This document shows, one piece after another, positions 47,004 to 54,984 of a stretch of 64,000 bases of DNA. The stretch lies in assembly GCA_016214035.1 (NCBI GenBank), contig JACRPF010000004.1, forward strand, positions 270,322 through 334,321, written 5' to 3'. The notes under the pieces were generated by a model. That model made no database searches, was not told where the DNA came from, and was given only the letters and a program-made list of their open reading frames with translations. The DNA comes from Spirochaetota bacterium (GTDB lineage Bacteria > Spirochaetota > Brachyspiria > Brachyspirales > JACRPF01). Position 1 is the stretch's first letter. The number at the start of each line of letters is the position of its first letter. A program made the position numbers and the translations under genes.

Positions 47004-48365
47004 TCATTCCCGCGCTATGCCGTATTCTTTGATCTTCGCATAGAGCGTCTGCCGGGTGATATCTAGTACATCGGCGGCCTTCTGTTTGTTCCCGCCGCTG
47101 GCGATAAGCGCCTGGCGTATCGCGTCGCGCTCGATATCACAGAGCGTTTTACCGGCGAGCGGAAGCTGGGCCTCCCGCACCGCACCCGGCGAGGGAGACG
47201 CGTTGAACTCATCCGGCAGCACCGATGTCGTTATGTGTTCATGCAGTATGGTGAGCCGCTCGATGAGATTCTTCAATTCACGCACGTTCCCCGGCCAGCG
47301 ATACCGTTCAAGCCGCTCGAAAACGTCCTCGTCAACACGCACTTTGGTGCCGTGTATGCGCTCATTGAGCGTAAGAAACAGCGTCGCAAGCGGACGCACA
47401 TCGGTGGAACGTTCTCTGAGCGCCGGCACTTTCAGCGGCAGCACGGTAAGCCGGTAATAGAGATCCTCACGGAATGTACCGTTGGTAACCGCTTTTTTCA
47501 GGTCGCAGTTTGTTGCGGCGATGACACGCACATCGACGAAAATACGGTTCACCGACCCCACGCGGTCTATCTCGCCGTTCTCGAGCACCCGGAGCAGTTT
47601 CGCCTGCAGCGGCAGCGGCATCTCGCCAATTTCATCAAGGAATATCGTGCCGCCGTCGGCGACCTCGAACTTCCCCTGTTTCATCTTTATAGCGCCGGTG
47701 AACGCCCCGCGTTCATGCCCGAAGAGTTCGCTTTCCAGGAGATGTTCGCTTATCGCCGCGCAGTTCACCACGACAAGCGCTTTTTCCGCACGCTTGCTGT
47801 TACGATGCACAAAGGTGGCGATAACTTCCTTGCCCGTGCCGGACTCGCCCTGGATTATCACCGTGCTGTCCGTTGCAGCGACTTTTTTCGCCTCATCAAG
47901 CAGATGATGCATCATCGGACTTTCCGCCACCACCATCTCGGAGACATCGCGCAGTTTTGAAAGCTCTTCCTTCAGATAAATGTTCTGATGCTCGAGATTG
48001 ATCTTCTCTTCCGCTTTTTCGAGGACGGCGAACAATTCATCATAATTGATGGGTTTCAGCAGATAATAGAACGCACCTTCGGTCATCGCCTGCACCGCGC
48101 TCTGCACGCTGCCGTATGCGGTAAGGACTATGGCGGGGATCATGATCGAGTTTTTCTTCATCATCTTGATGAGTTCAATGCCGTTCTCTTTGCCGATGAG
48201 AAGGTCGGTTATGAGGATATCCACCCGTTCCTGATGGAGCATCGACAGCGCTTTGCCGATCTCGTCACAGCCAAGCACTTTATACCCTTTATCCGTAAGC
48301 GCAAAGGTCAATAGCCCGCGCAGCTCTTCTTCGTCGTCACAAATAAGTATTGTAGGCCGGCGCAT
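47004..48365 (-). CDS. NtrC-family sigma-54-dependent response regulator
   Basis: 453 residues from the ATG at 48363-48365 (GAGG five bases upstream). Residues 1-120 are a receiver with D10/D11, phospho-acceptor Asp54 in LITDLLIG, the Thr in VLTAYG and the Lys in YLLKPI. The AAA+ domain has GESGTGKE (Walker A), the sigma-54 contact loop GAFTGA and FLDEIGEMPL (Walker B). A Fis-type HTH ends the protein (GGNKQKAADVLDITRQTLYAKI). It activates sigma-54 promoters when phosphorylated. No histidine kinase lies beside it, so it is an orphan in this window. Confidence 0.95.
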   Translation of the reverse strand: MRRPTILICDDEEELRGLLTFALTDKGYKVLGCDEIGKALSMLHQERVDILITDLLIGKENGIELIKMMKKNSIMIPAIVLTAYGSVQSAVQAMTEGAFYYLLKPINYDELFAVLEKAEEKINLEHQNIYLKEELSKLRDVSEMVVAESPMMHHLLDEAKKVAATDSTVIIQGESGTGKEVIATFVHRNSKRAEKALVVVNCAAISEHLLESELFGHERGAFTGAIKMKQGKFEVADGGTIFLDEIGEMPLPLQAKLLRVLENGEIDRVGSVNRIFVDVRVIAATNCDLKKAVTNGTFREDLYYRLTVLPLKVPALRERSTDVRPLATLFLTLNERIHGTKVRVDEDVFERLERYRWPGNVRELKNLIERLTILHEHITTSVLPDEFNASPSPGAVREAQLPLAGKTLCDIERDAIRQALIASGGNKQKAADVLDITRQTLYAKIKEYGIARE

Positions 48366-48394
48366 GAGATCCTCTAAACTCAATGGATATTCGT

Positions 48395-48422
48395 ATCATA
48401 GTCCGTAATCCGATTTTGTCAA
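48395..48422 (-). promoter_or_regulatory. Sigma-70 promoter of the NtrC-type regulator
   Basis: -35 TTGACA (48417-48422), 16-base spacer, -10 TATGAT (48395-48400), in the gap just after the CHAT gene stop at 48442. Confidence 0.7.
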
Positions 48423-48441
48423 TCAGCGGTATGTCCGGTGC

Positions 48442-49764
48442 TCACGCCCGGCGGGCGAGACGTACGGTATGGTTGCCGAAAAAGCGGTATCGCAGAAAGG
48501 CGGAGCGCTCGCTTTCGATGACCGCAGCGCGATAGGCGACACCTGCGGGTTCTCCTGAGAATATATTCCGGTACAGTTCTCCCAAAAACGCTCCGTCGTG
48601 TGCGTCGGCAAGGGCTCCGTTCGCGGCGATGACCGTGGACGTACCCGCGTACATTATGGCGGGGATGATATGCCTGCGATCGTTGACCGGTACACGCGCC
48701 GTCTCGCAGACGTTTGCCACAACCAGCGCCGGCGCCGATGCGAGCGTAGGCACATCGCGGGCATAGAGATACTTTTTCGCCCCGATGGACCATGCGGTGA
48801 CACCCCGCTCGTTAATCCCGTGCGTGATCACATGCACAACATCGTGTGATGACAATATGCCGTGCATATCAAAGACTGAAAGCGGTCGCGAGATGCACGT
48901 ACAGTCGATATGAGAAAAACTCCGGGCGAGTTCTGCAAGCGCGGCGGATTCACGTTCAGCGTCCGGCAGATCACGATGCGGAATGGAAATCACCGCAAAC
49001 GAAATACGTTCCGGGGCTTTACGATGCCGGATGGGCGAATGCGGGGCGTGGGCCAACAGCGTTTCACGCGCTATAAAACGGCCGTTCGACGCTATTATCT
49101 CCCAGGGCAGTTCGGCGGCCTTCGCGTCAAGATCGAGATGTATGGTCTTCGAAGCATCGGCTACGAACCGCTGCATATTCACATCGGGAAACAGGAGCGA
49201 AAACAATGTGCCGCCGATAACCTCCAGCCGTTTACGCTGACGCAGCTCACCCATCGGCTGGGCCATGATATCACGCACTTCGCGGATAACGGCATTAACC
49301 GCCGACGGACGTACATCTGTTTTATGATCGATAATCGCGGTATCATGTCCAAGCTCGATGTACCGGCACGAAAAACGTCCCGAGGCGAATCGCGCCGACA
49401 TGAGCACGGACGGGGCTGTATTCTGCGCGGCGGAGAGCTTTTCATACAGACGCTTCGCCTGAGTATCGTCGAGTATCACCGCCTCACCGGCATTCATGAC
49501 CGCATCATGAAAACAACCCCGACGAAAACAGCGCTCCTGTGTGAGGGGCACGGCGTAGAGGCCGTTCTTTCTTTTTCGGATACGATCGACCGCGGCGCCG
49601 TACGGACCGAATACTTTTTTATGGTGAATATCGTATACAAATAGCGCATACTCCGCGCCCTTACGGAGCAGCGGCTTCACCGATCTATGCGACAGCAGGA
49701 GCGACGCCCCCGACGGGCGGAACAGAGCGGCATCACCTGCCGCCAATATACTCACCCCCCGCAT
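48442..49764 (-). CDS. CHAT-domain caspase-like protease
   Basis: 440 residues. Residues 1-160 have no recognised domain. From about 175 to 430 it is a CHAT (caspase HetF associated with TPR) domain: LPWEII (219-224), the catalytic His315 in DVVHVITHG and the catalytic Cys353 in VVANVCETA, followed by GTSTVIAANGALADA and FLGELYRNI. The His-Cys pair typical of active CHAT proteases is thus present. There is no TPR or signal peptide. The start (ATG at 49762-49764) lies ten bases after the stop of the CapD-like gene, so they share a transcript. CHAT proteases cleave partner proteins in defence or cell-death-like systems and in cyanobacterial differentiation; no obvious substrate such as a gasdermin is adjacent. 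Confidence 0.88.
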   Translation of the reverse strand: MRGVSILAAGDAALFRPSGASLLLSHRSVKPLLRKGAEYALFVYDIHHKKVFGPYGAAVDRIRKRKNGLYAVPLTQERCFRRGCFHDAVMNAGEAVILDDTQAKRLYEKLSAAQNTAPSVLMSARFASGRFSCRYIELGHDTAIIDHKTDVRPSAVNAVIREVRDIMAQPMGELRQRKRLEVIGGTLFSLLFPDVNMQRFVADASKTIHLDLDAKAAELPWEIIASNGRFIARETLLAHAPHSPIRHRKAPERISFAVISIPHRDLPDAERESAALAELARSFSHIDCTCISRPLSVFDMHGILSSHDVVHVITHGINERGVTAWSIGAKKYLYARDVPTLASAPALVVANVCETARVPVNDRRHIIPAIMYAGTSTVIAANGALADAHDGAFLGELYRNIFSGEPAGVAYRAAVIESERSAFLRYRFFGNHTVRLARRA

Positions 49765-49774
49765 ACGTCAGTTC

Positions 49775-51178
49775 TCACATCGCCGCAAGCGCGCGCATTC
49801 GGCGCATGAGCTTTTCTTCCGGTATCGTCCGCCATACATCAATCAGTTTATTGAGCTCGTTCTGATATTTCGCTGATGCAATTTTCGTGTTCACCACACG
49901 CCATATTTTTTTATGCGCTGTTTTTGCATGCGCTTCATTCCGGAAAAACAGCGCCTCATTGAGTTTTTCACCGTGTTTCGGCTTCACGAAACGTATGCCT
50001 ACAATATCCTGCTTTCCCTTGAGGCGTATCATTTCTGCGGCAAGGAGCGCGATACGCACCGGCTGGCCCATATCGAGTACGAATAGATCGTTACCCGACG
50101 CAAGCCGTGAAGCCTCAATAACGAGCGATGCCGCCTCACCGATGGTCATGAAATAGCGGCGCATATTCTTTCCCGTCACTGTAACCGGCCCGCCCTTTTC
50201 TATCTGGCGCTCGAATATCGGGACTACGCTGCCGCGGCTGCCGAGCACATTGCCGAACCTGACGGCGGCGATGGTCGTCTTTGTCCCCGCACGTGAGGCG
50301 AGATACCGTTCGACGATGCGTTTGCTCACGCCCATAATGCTCACCGGATATACCGCTTTATCGGTTGATATGGCGACGAATTTCTTCACTCCGTGTGCGA
50401 CAGCGGCATCGAGAACGTTACGCGTACCGATGACATTATTGACAAAGCACTCACGTACATTGGCCTCCATAAGTCCTACATGCTTATGCGCGGCCGCATG
50501 AAAAACAATATCGAATGCGTGCTGCGAGAAAAGGCCGTCAAGCTGCTCGCGCGAACGTATATCCATGATCACCGGACGTATCGCCGCATCGGGATATGCC
50601 TCCGTGAGCATGTTGCACGATTCAAAAATACTGTTCTCACCGTGACCGAGGAGAAACAGTTCCTTCGGCCCGTACGCGAGTATCTTTTTAGCAATCACAC
50701 TGCCGATGGACCCGCCGCCGCCGGTGACCAGCACGCGCCGGCCGCGTATGCTTTTCCGCGTGGCCGCGTTCTCGATATTCACCACCTCGCGGTGCAGGAG
50801 ATCTTCGATGCTGATGCTTCGTATCTCGTCGTAGGTAAAATCGTCGTTGGTGAGCTCAAGACTCGACGGCACCGTGCGTACGGCGATATTACGTCCCTGC
50901 ACCAGATGCAGGAGATATTGAAACTTCGCCGCGGCAAGATACGTGATGGCTACGATTATCTCGTCCACCTGATAATGCTTAAGCACAAACGGCAGGATCC
51001 GTATACCGCCGTTCACTTTCACGCCTTCAATATACGTCCCGGCGACCTTCGGATCATCATCGATAAGCGCGACAATCTCGTAGCAGTCAGGCTCTTTACT
51101 GATCTCGCTGATGATCTTTCTGCCCGAATATCCCGCGCCGTAGATAACGACACGTTTGATGTTTTGTATGGAGGACAT
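49775..51178 (-). CDS. CapD/FlaA1-family nucleotide-sugar epimerase/dehydratase, soluble form
   Basis: 467 residues. Residues 1-140 have a Rossmann-like CoA-binding-type fold (VVIYGAGYSGRKI, IVALIDDDPKVAGT), the part that follows the membrane helices in PglF/WbpM-like proteins. The four N-terminal membrane helices of those proteins are absent. The short-chain dehydrogenase part has TGGGGSIGS, the catalytic region STDKAVYPVSIMGVSKR (with Met in place of the usual Tyr, as in this family) and RFGNVLGSRGSVVP. It should convert UDP-GlcNAc-type sugars for envelope or capsule polysaccharide. The promoter lies at 51187-51214; the -10 box ends eight bases before the ATG, with no ribosome site. CHAT follows ten bases downstream. 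Confidence 0.92.
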   Translation of the reverse strand: MSSIQNIKRVVIYGAGYSGRKIISEISKEPDCYEIVALIDDDPKVAGTYIEGVKVNGGIRILPFVLKHYQVDEIIVAITYLAAAKFQYLLHLVQGRNIAVRTVPSSLELTNDDFTYDEIRSISIEDLLHREVVNIENAATRKSIRGRRVLVTGGGGSIGSVIAKKILAYGPKELFLLGHGENSIFESCNMLTEAYPDAAIRPVIMDIRSREQLDGLFSQHAFDIVFHAAAHKHVGLMEANVRECFVNNVIGTRNVLDAAVAHGVKKFVAISTDKAVYPVSIMGVSKRIVERYLASRAGTKTTIAAVRFGNVLGSRGSVVPIFERQIEKGGPVTVTGKNMRRYFMTIGEAASLVIEASRLASGNDLFVLDMGQPVRIALLAAEMIRLKGKQDIVGIRFVKPKHGEKLNEALFFRNEAHAKTAHKKIWRVVNTKIASAKYQNELNKLIDVWRTIPEEKLMRRMRALAAM

Positions 51179-51186
51179 GGAAGGGG

Positions 51187-51214
51187 ATTATATCATAGCG
51201 CGGCTCATTCGCAA
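51187..51214 (-). promoter_or_regulatory. Sigma-70 promoter for a leaderless CapD-like gene
   Basis: -35 TTGCGA (51209-51214, 4 of 6 consensus), 16-base spacer, -10 TATAAT (51187-51192). Eight bases separate the -10 box from the ATG at 51178. The spacer contains the TAGCGCGG repeat core. Confidence 0.65.
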
Positions 51215-51220
51215 TATCAG
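51194..51220 (+). repeat. TAGCGCGG-family repeat inside a promoter
   Basis: CATAGCGCGG followed by CTCATTCGCAAT. A near copy, CATAGCGCGG-TTCCTTCGCAAC, lies at 51388-51420. This copy forms the spacer and -35 of the CapD-like promoter. Confidence 0.5.
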
Positions 51221-51248
51221 CAAAAAGAACAACTACCCTCGGTCCGCG

Positions 51249-51345
51249 CACGATGCGCGACAATAACTATTATTGAATAGTACCCGCGCTAACGCCGAGC
51301 GCAAGCAACGCTGGATGCGTTGCGAAAGCGACGATAAATCTTAGC
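51249..51345 (+). repeat. Structured intergenic repeat, copy A
   Basis: CGATGCGCGA, then CGC-CTAACGC...AAGC, hairpin AACGC-TGGAT-GCGTT (51307-51321) and GCGAAAGCGAC (51322-51332). It aligns with copy B at 30112-30200, whose hairpin arms differ but remain paired. Confidence 0.6.
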
Positions 51346-51387
51346 ACAGCTGCATTCCCGGCTTGGCCATAATAACTGAAGTTTCAT

Positions 51388-51420
51388 CATAGCGCGGTTC
51401 CTTCGCAACCATCCAATAAA
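51388..51420 (+). repeat. TAGCGCGG-family repeat
   Basis: CATAGCGCGGTTCCTTCGC followed by AACCATCCAATAAATA. Fourth copy of the core, about 50 bases after the structured repeat. Confidence 0.5.
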
Positions 51421-51490
51421 TACGTCCGGTAAATGCGCATACTTATACGGCTGATGTGCAAAGTCAGTTCCGTAGATATGTAGTATATTC

Positions 51491-51505
51491 TTGTTAATTG
51501 AACAA
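51491..51505. promoter_or_regulatory. Candidate operator upstream of the dehydratase operon
   Basis: TTGTT-AATTG-AACAA is a perfect five-base-arm dyad about 70 bases before the start codon at 51575. The sequence TTGAAC within it may act as a -35 with TATGTT 18 bases later. Weak evidence. Confidence 0.35.
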
Positions 51506-51574
51506 TGTACCACTTTTTGTTTATGTTCATCGTTATGTTTTCAATTTTCGATACATCATCCGGGAGATGCATAT

Positions 51575-52735
51575 ATGAAGGTAACCGATGTAAAAACATT
51601 TGCAGTCGACTGCTTCAGAACGAATTGGGTATTCGTAAAGGTATACACCGATGACGGCATTGACGGCGTCGGTGAAGCCACGCTTGAATATAAGGAAAAG
51701 GCGCTCTTCGGCGCAATCGAGCATATCAAAGAATATCTTGTCGGTAAAGACCCGCTGACCATAGAGAAACACTGGCACGACATCTACCGTGACGCGTACT
51801 GGCGCGGCGGTGCAGTTCTCATGAGCGCACTCTCCGCCGTTGAGATGGCGCTCTGGGATATTCTCGGCAAGAAACTCGGTGTTCCGGTGTATCAGCTCCT
51901 TGGCGGCAAATACCATGACAAGGTCAGGATATATGTGAACGGCTGGTTTGCTGGCGCCAAAACGCCGGAGGAATTCGGTGATAAGGCGAAAATAGCCGTA
52001 CAGCGCGGCGTTACCGCGATGAAGTGGGACCCGTTCGGGAAGAGCTATCTCGATATTTCAAATCAGGACCTTGATACCGCACTTCGCTGCATCGACGCGG
52101 TACGTAAAGCGGTCGGTCCGGCGGTGGATTTGTTAATTGAAGGACATGGCAGGTTCAACATACCCACCGGGATAAAAATCGCGCAGGAGATTGCCCCGTT
52201 CAAACCGATGTTCTTTGAAGAACCCACACCGCCCGACAATCTCGACGCGCTCAAAGCGGTGCGTGACAAATCGCCGGTTCCCATATCCGCAGGCGAACGG
52301 CTGTATACCCGCTGGGATTACAGGAACATGTTCGATAAAATGGCAGCCGATTACATACAGCCGGACATCAGTCATGCGGGCGGCATTATGGAACTTAAAA
52401 AAATAGCGGCGGAAGCGGAAAGCCGCTACATACCGTTCGCGCCGCATAACCCGTCGGGACCTGTGGCGAACGCGGCAACGCTGCAGCTTGCGGCAAGCTG
52501 CCCCAATTTCTGCATACTTGAGATAATGTACAGTGATGTGGATTACCGGAAAGACATCACCGACGAATCACTCGTGTATAAAGACGGCTACATTACTATC
52601 CCCGACAAACCCGGCCTCGGCATTGAGCTCAATGAAGAAGCGTGCCGTGCGCATCCGTATCAGACGCATACACTCCGGCATTACACCGGAGCACTCACGA
52701 ATATACGTCCCGCCAAATCCGAATTTTATTTTTAA
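51575..52735 (+). CDS. Enolase-superfamily sugar-acid dehydratase (galactonate-dehydratase-like)
   Basis: 386 residues, cytoplasmic. The start has GGGAG eight bases upstream. It belongs to the mandelate racemase/muconate lactonizing subgroup. Barrel ligand regions: IEGHGR (E189-x-H191), FFEEPTPP (E215/E216), SAGERLYTRWD (E241), DISHAGG and PHNPSGP (H291), the arrangement of D-galactonate and gluconate dehydratases, though the first ligand is Glu rather than Asp. Such enzymes remove water from C5-C6 aldonates to give 2-keto-3-deoxy sugars. It begins an operon with an SDR and a cytoplasmic glycosidase. The exact sugar acid cannot be read from sequence. Confidence 0.88.
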   Translation: MKVTDVKTFAVDCFRTNWVFVKVYTDDGIDGVGEATLEYKEKALFGAIEHIKEYLVGKDPLTIEKHWHDIYRDAYWRGGAVLMSALSAVEMALWDILGKKLGVPVYQLLGGKYHDKVRIYVNGWFAGAKTPEEFGDKAKIAVQRGVTAMKWDPFGKSYLDISNQDLDTALRCIDAVRKAVGPAVDLLIEGHGRFNIPTGIKIAQEIAPFKPMFFEEPTPPDNLDALKAVRDKSPVPISAGERLYTRWDYRNMFDKMAADYIQPDISHAGGIMELKKIAAEAESRYIPFAPHNPSGPVANAATLQLAASCPNFCILEIMYSDVDYRKDITDESLVYKDGYITIPDKPGLGIELNEEACRAHPYQTHTLRHYTGALTNIRPAKSEFYF

Positions 52736-52755
52736 CATCTGACAGGAGCAGCATC

Positions 52756-53526
52756 ATGAACAGATCGGTTTTTGTAACCGGAGCCACGAACGGCACCGGA
52801 TATGCAATCGCATCGCGGTTTGCGAAAGAAGGTTATGATGTATTCATCACCAGCCGTACAAAAGAAAATGCCGATGAAGCGGCGGCAAAGCTTCAGCGTG
52901 AATATCCGGGCATAAAGGCATTCGGTGTCGGTCTTGAAGTGTGCGGTGAGGAAAGGATAAAAGAAGTATTCGGCGACATCCGTGGCAAGGGTTATCTCCT
53001 CGACACTATCGTGTTCAATGCCGCGAATCTCGGCATCAAGCAGCTGACGCTCGAGGTTGACATAAAGGACTTTATCGATGTATTCTACACAAACATCACT
53101 TGGAATTTCATGATGGCGCGGCAGGCGGCGCTGATGATGAAGGAAAAAGGCAAAGGATCGATAGTGTTCATCAACTCAAATACCGCATATCGTGCAATCC
53201 CCGACCGCGTGGCCTACTCCGCGTCAAAAAGCGGAGTGCTCGGCATGTCGCGGGCGCTTGCCGTCGACTTCGGGAAATACGGCATACGCTGCAACTGCGT
53301 GCTTCCCGGCATGATAAAAACCGAACGATGGGTAAACAATTACAATGACTGCAGAAACGCGATGTCGAACTACACACCCATCGGTGATATCGCCGAGTTT
53401 GAAGACGTGGCGAATGCGGCGTGGTATTTCGGAAGCGACGAATCACGCAACACCACCGGCGCCGAACTTATCGTTGATGGCGGCAATGCGATACAGCTGT
53501 ATCCGGTAAACATGCCGAAAAAATAA
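52756..53526 (+). CDS. Short-chain dehydrogenase/reductase
   Basis: 256 residues. CAGGAG lies eight bases before the ATG at 52756. The nucleotide motif is TGATNGTG (residues 8-15), and catalytic Ser141, Tyr154 and Lys158 lie in INSNTAYRAIPDRVAYSASK. The C-terminal VDGGNAIQ is typical of classical SDRs. Placed 20 bases after the dehydratase, it probably oxidises or reduces a sugar or keto-sugar intermediate in the same pathway, for example oxidising an aldose to the lactone used by the dehydratase. Confidence 0.92.
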   Translation: MNRSVFVTGATNGTGYAIASRFAKEGYDVFITSRTKENADEAAAKLQREYPGIKAFGVGLEVCGEERIKEVFGDIRGKGYLLDTIVFNAANLGIKQLTLEVDIKDFIDVFYTNITWNFMMARQAALMMKEKGKGSIVFINSNTAYRAIPDRVAYSASKSGVLGMSRALAVDFGKYGIRCNCVLPGMIKTERWVNNYNDCRNAMSNYTPIGDIAEFEDVANAAWYFGSDESRNTTGAELIVDGGNAIQLYPVNMPKK

Positions 53527-53555
53527 TTTGCGATATATTTAAAAGGAGCAGCAGC

Positions 53556-54971
53556 ATGGAACGACTCAAGAAGATAGGACAGATCAAGCCGAAAAGCGCG
53601 CGTGACATCAAAGAGTCAAAGCTCGGTATAGGATTTGAGAAACTTGACCGTGATGTTTTTGACCCACACAAGGCATACGACAAAGTGGCCGCACTCGGCG
53701 TCAAATGGATCCGCATACAGTCGGGCTGGGCAAAAACGGAAAAAGAAAAAGGCATTTATGACTTCGCATGGCTTGATGACATCGTGGATAATCTTATATC
53801 CCGCGGACTGAAACCGTGGATGTGCCTCTGCTACGGCAATGGAATATATGATGCCGATGCCGCAAAGGTGTTCGGCGCCGTAGGTTGTCCTCCGATTAAG
53901 ACACCCGAACAGGTGAAAGCGTGGGACGCCTATGTCCGGGCTGTTGCAAAGCATTTCAAAGGCAGAATCGGGTATTATGAAGTGTGGAACGAACCCGACG
54001 GCATCTGGTGCTGGAAACACGGTGTCAACGCAACTGAACTCGGCAACTTTACGCTCGCAACGGCTAAAGCGCTCAAAGAGACCGACGCAAGCCTCTATGT
54101 GATCGGCTGCGCCGTCTGCATCCGCAATCTGAAATATATGAACGAAGCGCTCAAAACCGGCATGGGTGAATATCTCGACGCGATCAGTTTTCATGAATAT
54201 ACACCCGATGAGCGGCAGGTTGCTGAACGCGTACGGGCCATGCGGTCGCTTGCGCATCTCTACAATCCCAGGCTCGAGATAATACAGGGCGAATCCGGAT
54301 CGCAGTCGCGCAGTGACGGGAACGGCGCGCTTAAGACCGGCGCATGGACGCCGAGGAAACAGGCGAAACAGCTTCTCAGGCACGCGTTCGCCGACATCAT
54401 CAGCGGCGTGAAATTCACATCATACTTTTCATGTATGGATATGATCGAAGCGCTCAACGGTGTCGCAGGTGATAAGGGCAGTTATCAGGACTACGGATAT
54501 TTCGGAGTGCTGGCGGCAGACTTCGATGAGAACGGCTTTGCCACCGGTGAATATAAACCCAAACCCTCGTATTATGCACTGCAGGCGATGGCATCGGCAT
54601 TCTCCGGCACCTACGAACAGGCCGAACTGCCGATACTGCATGCCCCGGCATATTCGAACCGCTACTTCACGATGGACCTTAAAGCCTGCATGATAACGGA
54701 CGCGGGATTTAAAAAACCGAACGGCACATATGCATACGTATATTGGAATCCATCTGATCTGATGACAACCGAATTCGAAGCCACCGTATCGATGGAAGTT
54801 GCAGCACTTACCGAAAACATGAAGCTCGTCGATCTCTATGACGGCGCGGTGTATACCATCCCCGAATCGATGATTACAAAAGACGCATTCGGCTGTGTGA
54901 AGATCAATGCCCTGCCGATCAAAGATTATCCGATGATGCTCACCTTCGGCGATTTTATCGAGCTCGCATAG
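53556..54971 (+). CDS. Cytoplasmic GH39/GH5-like glycoside hydrolase
   Basis: 471 residues with no signal peptide. AGGAG precedes the ATG. A clan GH-A barrel: RIQSGWAKTEKEKGIYDFAWLD near the start, acid/base Glu146 in YYEVWNEPDG and probable nucleophile Glu246 in IIQGESGSQ. A beta-domain follows from about residue 370 (YAYVYWNPSDLMTTEFE). Lack of export suggests it hydrolyses imported oligosaccharides to the sugars processed by the SDR and dehydratase upstream. It ends 13 bases before the convergent GH51-like gene. Confidence 0.82.
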   Translation: MERLKKIGQIKPKSARDIKESKLGIGFEKLDRDVFDPHKAYDKVAALGVKWIRIQSGWAKTEKEKGIYDFAWLDDIVDNLISRGLKPWMCLCYGNGIYDADAAKVFGAVGCPPIKTPEQVKAWDAYVRAVAKHFKGRIGYYEVWNEPDGIWCWKHGVNATELGNFTLATAKALKETDASLYVIGCAVCIRNLKYMNEALKTGMGEYLDAISFHEYTPDERQVAERVRAMRSLAHLYNPRLEIIQGESGSQSRSDGNGALKTGAWTPRKQAKQLLRHAFADIISGVKFTSYFSCMDMIEALNGVAGDKGSYQDYGYFGVLAADFDENGFATGEYKPKPSYYALQAMASAFSGTYEQAELPILHAPAYSNRYFTMDLKACMITDAGFKKPNGTYAYVYWNPSDLMTTEFEATVSMEVAALTENMKLVDLYDGAVYTIPESMITKDAFGCVKINALPIKDYPMMLTFGDFIELA

Positions 54972-54984
54972 GAGAAAAAGGCGA

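Larger units (their letters stand above)
51179..51574. other. Repeat-rich intergenic region
   Basis: 396 bases between divergent genes. It holds the CapD promoter, three repeat elements (51194, 51249, 51388) and a palindrome at 51491-51505. No gene or RNA is supported. Confidence 0.65.
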
